Of a stretch of 64,000 nucleotides of DNA, positions 61,690 to 64,000 are shown in pieces. Source of the DNA: Pseudosulfitobacter sp. DSM 107133 (GTDB lineage Bacteria; Pseudomonadota; Alphaproteobacteria; Rhodobacterales; Rhodobacteraceae); assembly GCF_022788695.1 (NCBI RefSeq), contig NZ_CP085154.1, positions 62,001-126,000 of the forward strand, given 5' to 3'. Below the pieces are notes generated by a model, which saw only the letters and a program-made list of their open reading frames with translations, had not been told where the DNA came from and did no database searches. Made by a program: the position numbers and the translations under genes. Each line of letters begins with the position of its first letter. The stretch's first letter is position 1.

Positions 61690-62187
61690 ATGAAACGCAG
61701 GGCACTGATCCTTGGCGGCGTTGCGGCGGCGATTGTGCCCGCGTGTACCCCCAGCAAATTCAAACGCTACAACGGTCCTGCCGTGACATTTGTGGTGGTG
61801 AACAAGTCCAAGCGCGAGATGTTCCTGCTGCACAAGGACCGGGTGCTGAAAGCCTATACCATTGATTTGGGATTTGCGCCAATTGGCCACAAGTTCTTTG
61901 AGGGCGACGGACGCACCCCCGAGGGCGTGTATCTGATTGACCGGCGCAATCCGAACAGCAAGTTCCACCTGTCTGTCGGCATTTCCTATCCGAACCAAGC
62001 CGACCGCGCAGCGGCCGAAGCCATGGGTAAAAGCCCTGGCGGCGACATCTTTATTCACGGAAATTCGGAGAAGCGGAAAAAGGGGCAGAACGACTGGACC
62101 TGGGGTTGTATCGCTGTGACCGACAAAGAGATTGAAGATATCTATGCCATGGTTGGCGACGGGACACCGATCCAGATCAATCCTTAA
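61690..62187 (+). CDS. L,D-transpeptidase (YkuD) lipoprotein
   Basis: The 165-residue protein has a signal with a lipobox (IVPACTPS), so it is probably a lipoprotein. The YkuD domain shows IFIHGNSEKRKKGQNDWTWGCIAV, with the catalytic Cys in WGCIA and His in IHG. L,D-transpeptidases form 3-3 cross-links in peptidoglycan or attach lipoproteins to it. Confidence 0.88.
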   Translation: MKRRALILGGVAAAIVPACTPSKFKRYNGPAVTFVVVNKSKREMFLLHKDRVLKAYTIDLGFAPIGHKFFEGDGRTPEGVYLIDRRNPNSKFHLSVGISYPNQADRAAAEAMGKSPGGDIFIHGNSEKRKKGQNDWTWGCIAVTDKEIEDIYAMVGDGTPIQINP

Positions 62188-62232
62188 GCGCGCGGTGGCG
62201 ACGGGCCGGTGGCCCGCCGCGAGATCAGCCGT

Positions 62233-62868
62233 TTATTCGGTTGTTGCAACAATGCCTGCGGCATCGTCCTGAGACGTTGTGGTTTGATCCACGCGCGCAG
62301 GGACCCGACGCGACGCGGTCGGGTTGGCCAACGGTACGATTGCAGTGCTGTTGGGGTTGGCCATGACCAGCGTCCACCAGATTTTGCCGTTGTTTTCCTG
62401 ATACCACGCAAAGCCCATCTGGCTGGCGTCACGCGCCAGAATCGTGCGACGGGTGTCTTGCTGGTCCATCCATGCAGCCAGCGTTTCCAGCTCTGATTCG
62501 TATGTTTCCGAGATGTTTTCGCCGACAAGACGCCCCGGGTAGCCAACGCGTTGCAGGCGATCAATGGGCGAAGATCCGTCCGAACCAAAGTGCCAGGGGC
62601 GGTTTTGCACCGACATGTCGCGCGAATGGGTCGCGGCGGCGGCGTTCAACTGCGGGTTCAGCTCGACAGGTGCGGCCCCTTGGGCCTGACGCATTGCGTT
62701 GACCGAATCAAGCATACGGTATTGCAGTTTTGACGTGTCCCCCGCGCGGATGCGGTAGAGTTTTGGCGCCGGACGTCCGTCCGATGTGAGTGTTGGCTGC
62801 GAGGGTGGAGCAGCGCAAGCGCTCAGCACCAGAAGGCCTGCAAGAAGCAGGGAGACAATACGGATCAT
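62233..62868 (-). CDS. CAP/SCP-domain lipoprotein
   Basis: The 211-residue lipoprotein (lipobox LSACAAPP) contains a CAP domain: LDSVNAMRQAQGAAPVELNPQLNAAAATHSRDM, GENIS and a closing WWTLVMANP segment. The first His/Glu region fits the CAP family's conserved cavity. It lies between two L,D-transpeptidase genes, convergent with the first and divergent from the second, so a cell-envelope role is likely. A C-terminal Thr/Ser-rich tail of about 25 residues looks disordered. Confidence 0.83.
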   Translation of the reverse strand: MIRIVSLLLAGLLVLSACAAPPSQPTLTSDGRPAPKLYRIRAGDTSKLQYRMLDSVNAMRQAQGAAPVELNPQLNAAAATHSRDMSVQNRPWHFGSDGSSPIDRLQRVGYPGRLVGENISETYESELETLAAWMDQQDTRRTILARDASQMGFAWYQENNGKIWWTLVMANPNSTAIVPLANPTASRRVPARVDQTTTSQDDAAGIVATTE

Positions 62869-63036
62869 AACAGGCTCCAGTCGATTGGTTTTGCAATGGG
62901 ATACAGTGCTGTGCGTGGCAATTCAAACGCACATCGGCGTGAGCTTGCCAGATGACGGTTGTTTGAATTGCGACTGCGTCTTTCGGGCCATATATACAAG
63001 GGTAAATGCATTATTCGCAGAACAGGAAGACATAAA

Positions 63037-63627
63037 ATGTCCAGCAAGCGTTTTGAATTCAAGAACCGTCGCGCCTTTTTGGCGGGGTCTGCTGCGTTGC
63101 TTGCAACGCCCGCACTTGCACAGATTCCTGCGGGTCAGGCCGAGCGTGATCCTACGCAATCTGTACGTCGCAACATTTCGAGCTTTCGCACGCTCGACTG
63201 GCAGCCTTATTTCGATAACCTGAAAAAGGGCGCTATTCTTGTCGATATTGACAGCCGTGCCGTGCATTTCTGGAACGAAGACCGTTCCGTCTATAAACTG
63301 TATCCCTCCAGCGTACCGCTGACCGATGACCTGACCCGCCGCGGTCGCACAAGTGTTGTGCAAAAGGTCGAGGGGCCCAGCTGGCGCCCGACACCGTCGA
63401 TGCAACAGCGCAACCCCGAGTGGCCTGACTATATCGGTCCCGGCCCAGACAACCCCTTGGGAACACATGCTTTGTATCTGAGCTGGACCTATTACCGGAT
63501 CCACGGAACCCATGACACGCGCAAGATTGGCCGTAAATCTTCCAACGGATGCATCGGTCTTTACAACGAACATATTCAGGAATTGTTCGCCATGGCCAAA
63601 GTGGGCACACAAGTGTTGCTAATTTGA
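63037..63627 (+). CDS. L,D-transpeptidase (YkuD), exported
   Basis: The 196-residue protein has an export signal with a twin-arginine-like start (KNRRAFLAGSAALLATPALAQ) and a YkuD domain: LGTHALYLSWTYYRIHGTHDTR and SSNGCIGLYNEHI with the catalytic Cys. It lacks a lipobox, unlike the L,D-transpeptidase at 61690. AACAGGAAGA stands before ATG 63037. Confidence 0.9.
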   Translation: MSSKRFEFKNRRAFLAGSAALLATPALAQIPAGQAERDPTQSVRRNISSFRTLDWQPYFDNLKKGAILVDIDSRAVHFWNEDRSVYKLYPSSVPLTDDLTRRGRTSVVQKVEGPSWRPTPSMQQRNPEWPDYIGPGPDNPLGTHALYLSWTYYRIHGTHDTRKIGRKSSNGCIGLYNEHIQELFAMAKVGTQVLLI

Positions 63628-63765
63628 CGACATCGGATTGATTAGCACGGGTTGCACGGCAAAGTGGGTTTGCAATCGCCTTAGATTGCTGTTTACAAAG
63701 AGATACGAGGTAAGTCTTGGGTGCGCGTCTGCACATTTGCTGGCGCGCTTTTTCTGGAGGTTAAC

Positions 63766-63945
63766 ATGAAAAAACTCGTTCTCGCCGCCGCTCTGACAGC
63801 TGCTGCAACTACCGCATTCGCCGGCGCTCCTGCCGATCCGATCATCGAAGCACCCGTCGTGGTTGAAGAAGCTACTTCTTCGTCCTCCGGCATCCTGCTG
63901 CCCCTGCTGCTTCTGGCACTGGTGGCTGCAGCTGTTGCTGACTAA
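63766..63945 (+). CDS. Small exported protein, 59 residues, Rhodobacterales-type
   Basis: The protein has a clear signal peptide (MKKLVLAAALTAAATTAFAG), a short acidic linker (PADPIIEAPVVVEEATSSSS) and a C-terminal hydrophobic helix (GILLPLLLLALVAAAVAD). It would sit in the inner membrane with its linker outside. I recognise it as a common small protein of this order but not its function. GGAGG precedes ATG 63766 by six bases, and a strong terminator follows. Confidence 0.8.
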   Translation: MKKLVLAAALTAAATTAFAGAPADPIIEAPVVVEEATSSSSGILLPLLLLALVAAAVAD

Positions 63946-63965
63946 GCGACGCTTCGCACCAATAG

Positions 63966-63993
63966 AAAAGGCGGTGCTTCGGTGCCGCCTTTT
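63966..63993 (+). terminator. Intrinsic terminator after the small exported protein gene
   Basis: AAAAGGCGG (63966-63974) pairs with CCGCCTTTT (63985-63993); a C-TTCG-G loop closes the stem and a run of T follows. It is 21 bases after the stop. Confidence 0.92.
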
Positions 63994-64000
63994 TTTTGTC

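Noticed and set aside
62188..62232. GC-rich hairpin between the L,D-transpeptidase and the CAP lipoprotein genes as a terminator
   Set aside because: The stem is short and has no T-run on either strand.
1..64000. tRNA, rRNA, CRISPR arrays, prophage or restriction genes
   Set aside because: I looked for these through the intergenic parts and saw none.

Overview
This is a GC-rich chromosomal segment of an alphaproteobacterium, most likely a member of the Rhodobacterales (Roseobacter group). The signs are a PhyR/NepR/EcfG general stress locus, a complete-looking tad (Flp pilus) operon, a Paracoccus-type cytochrome c550, a fused malic enzyme/phosphotransacetylase, and dense gene packing with many ATGA stop/start overlaps. 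No rRNA, tRNA, CRISPR or prophage was seen.

Layout. 1-3285: end of a MaeB-type malic enzyme, a PfkB sugar kinase, and a response regulator whose output domain looks like a degenerate GGDEF. 3307-4480: IS110-family element, copy 1. 4479-18179: housekeeping block (msrA, sulfotransferase-like gene, argG, ilvA, SDR, an Hpt protein divergent from a receiver-PP2C phosphatase, two NUDIX genes, hslO, cca, and a pair of ABC exporter half-transporters). 18241-20430: PhoD phosphatase and a 54-residue membrane protein. 20431-31243 (minus strand): tad operon flp-cpaB-cpaC-cpaD-tadZ-tadA-tadB-tadC-tadE-tadG-tadD, with no prepilin peptidase gene in the window. 31681-35058: general stress response locus (HWE-type kinase, ecfG, nepR; divergent phyR) with overlapping EcfG-type promoters between nepR and phyR.

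35186-38143: FAD monooxygenase, a 262-bp MITE-like element with perfect 31-bp terminal inverted repeats, and IS110 copy 2 inserted at the end of that element. 38138-43504: pseudo-receiver protein, Crp/Fnr regulator, formate/nitrite transporter, DUF2254 membrane protein, fumarylpyruvate hydrolase/maleylpyruvate isomerase pair, cytochrome c550. 43508-55016: a peptide-type ABC transporter with a P1-family (NylC/DmpA-like) self-cleaving hydrolase, aldehyde dehydrogenase, SDR, cupins and a TTC38-like TPR protein; a histone-deacetylase-like gene interrupts it on the opposite strand. 55147-63945: Hsp70-like protein, APC-like transporter, M20 peptidase, class V aminotransferase, 23S rRNA/tRNA uracil methyltransferase, two L,D-transpeptidases around a CAP-domain lipoprotein, and a small exported protein.

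The most interesting signal is in the two IS110 copies, which differ by one silent base. Their non-coding left ends fold into what reads as a complete bridge RNA: a 5' stem-loop and two sister loops whose arms match or complement the target (left and right) and the element's own ends (right and left). The implied target is the terminal repeat of the neighbouring MITE family followed by CTAGC, and both insertions fall exactly in the TAG stop codon of a convergent gene without changing the protein.
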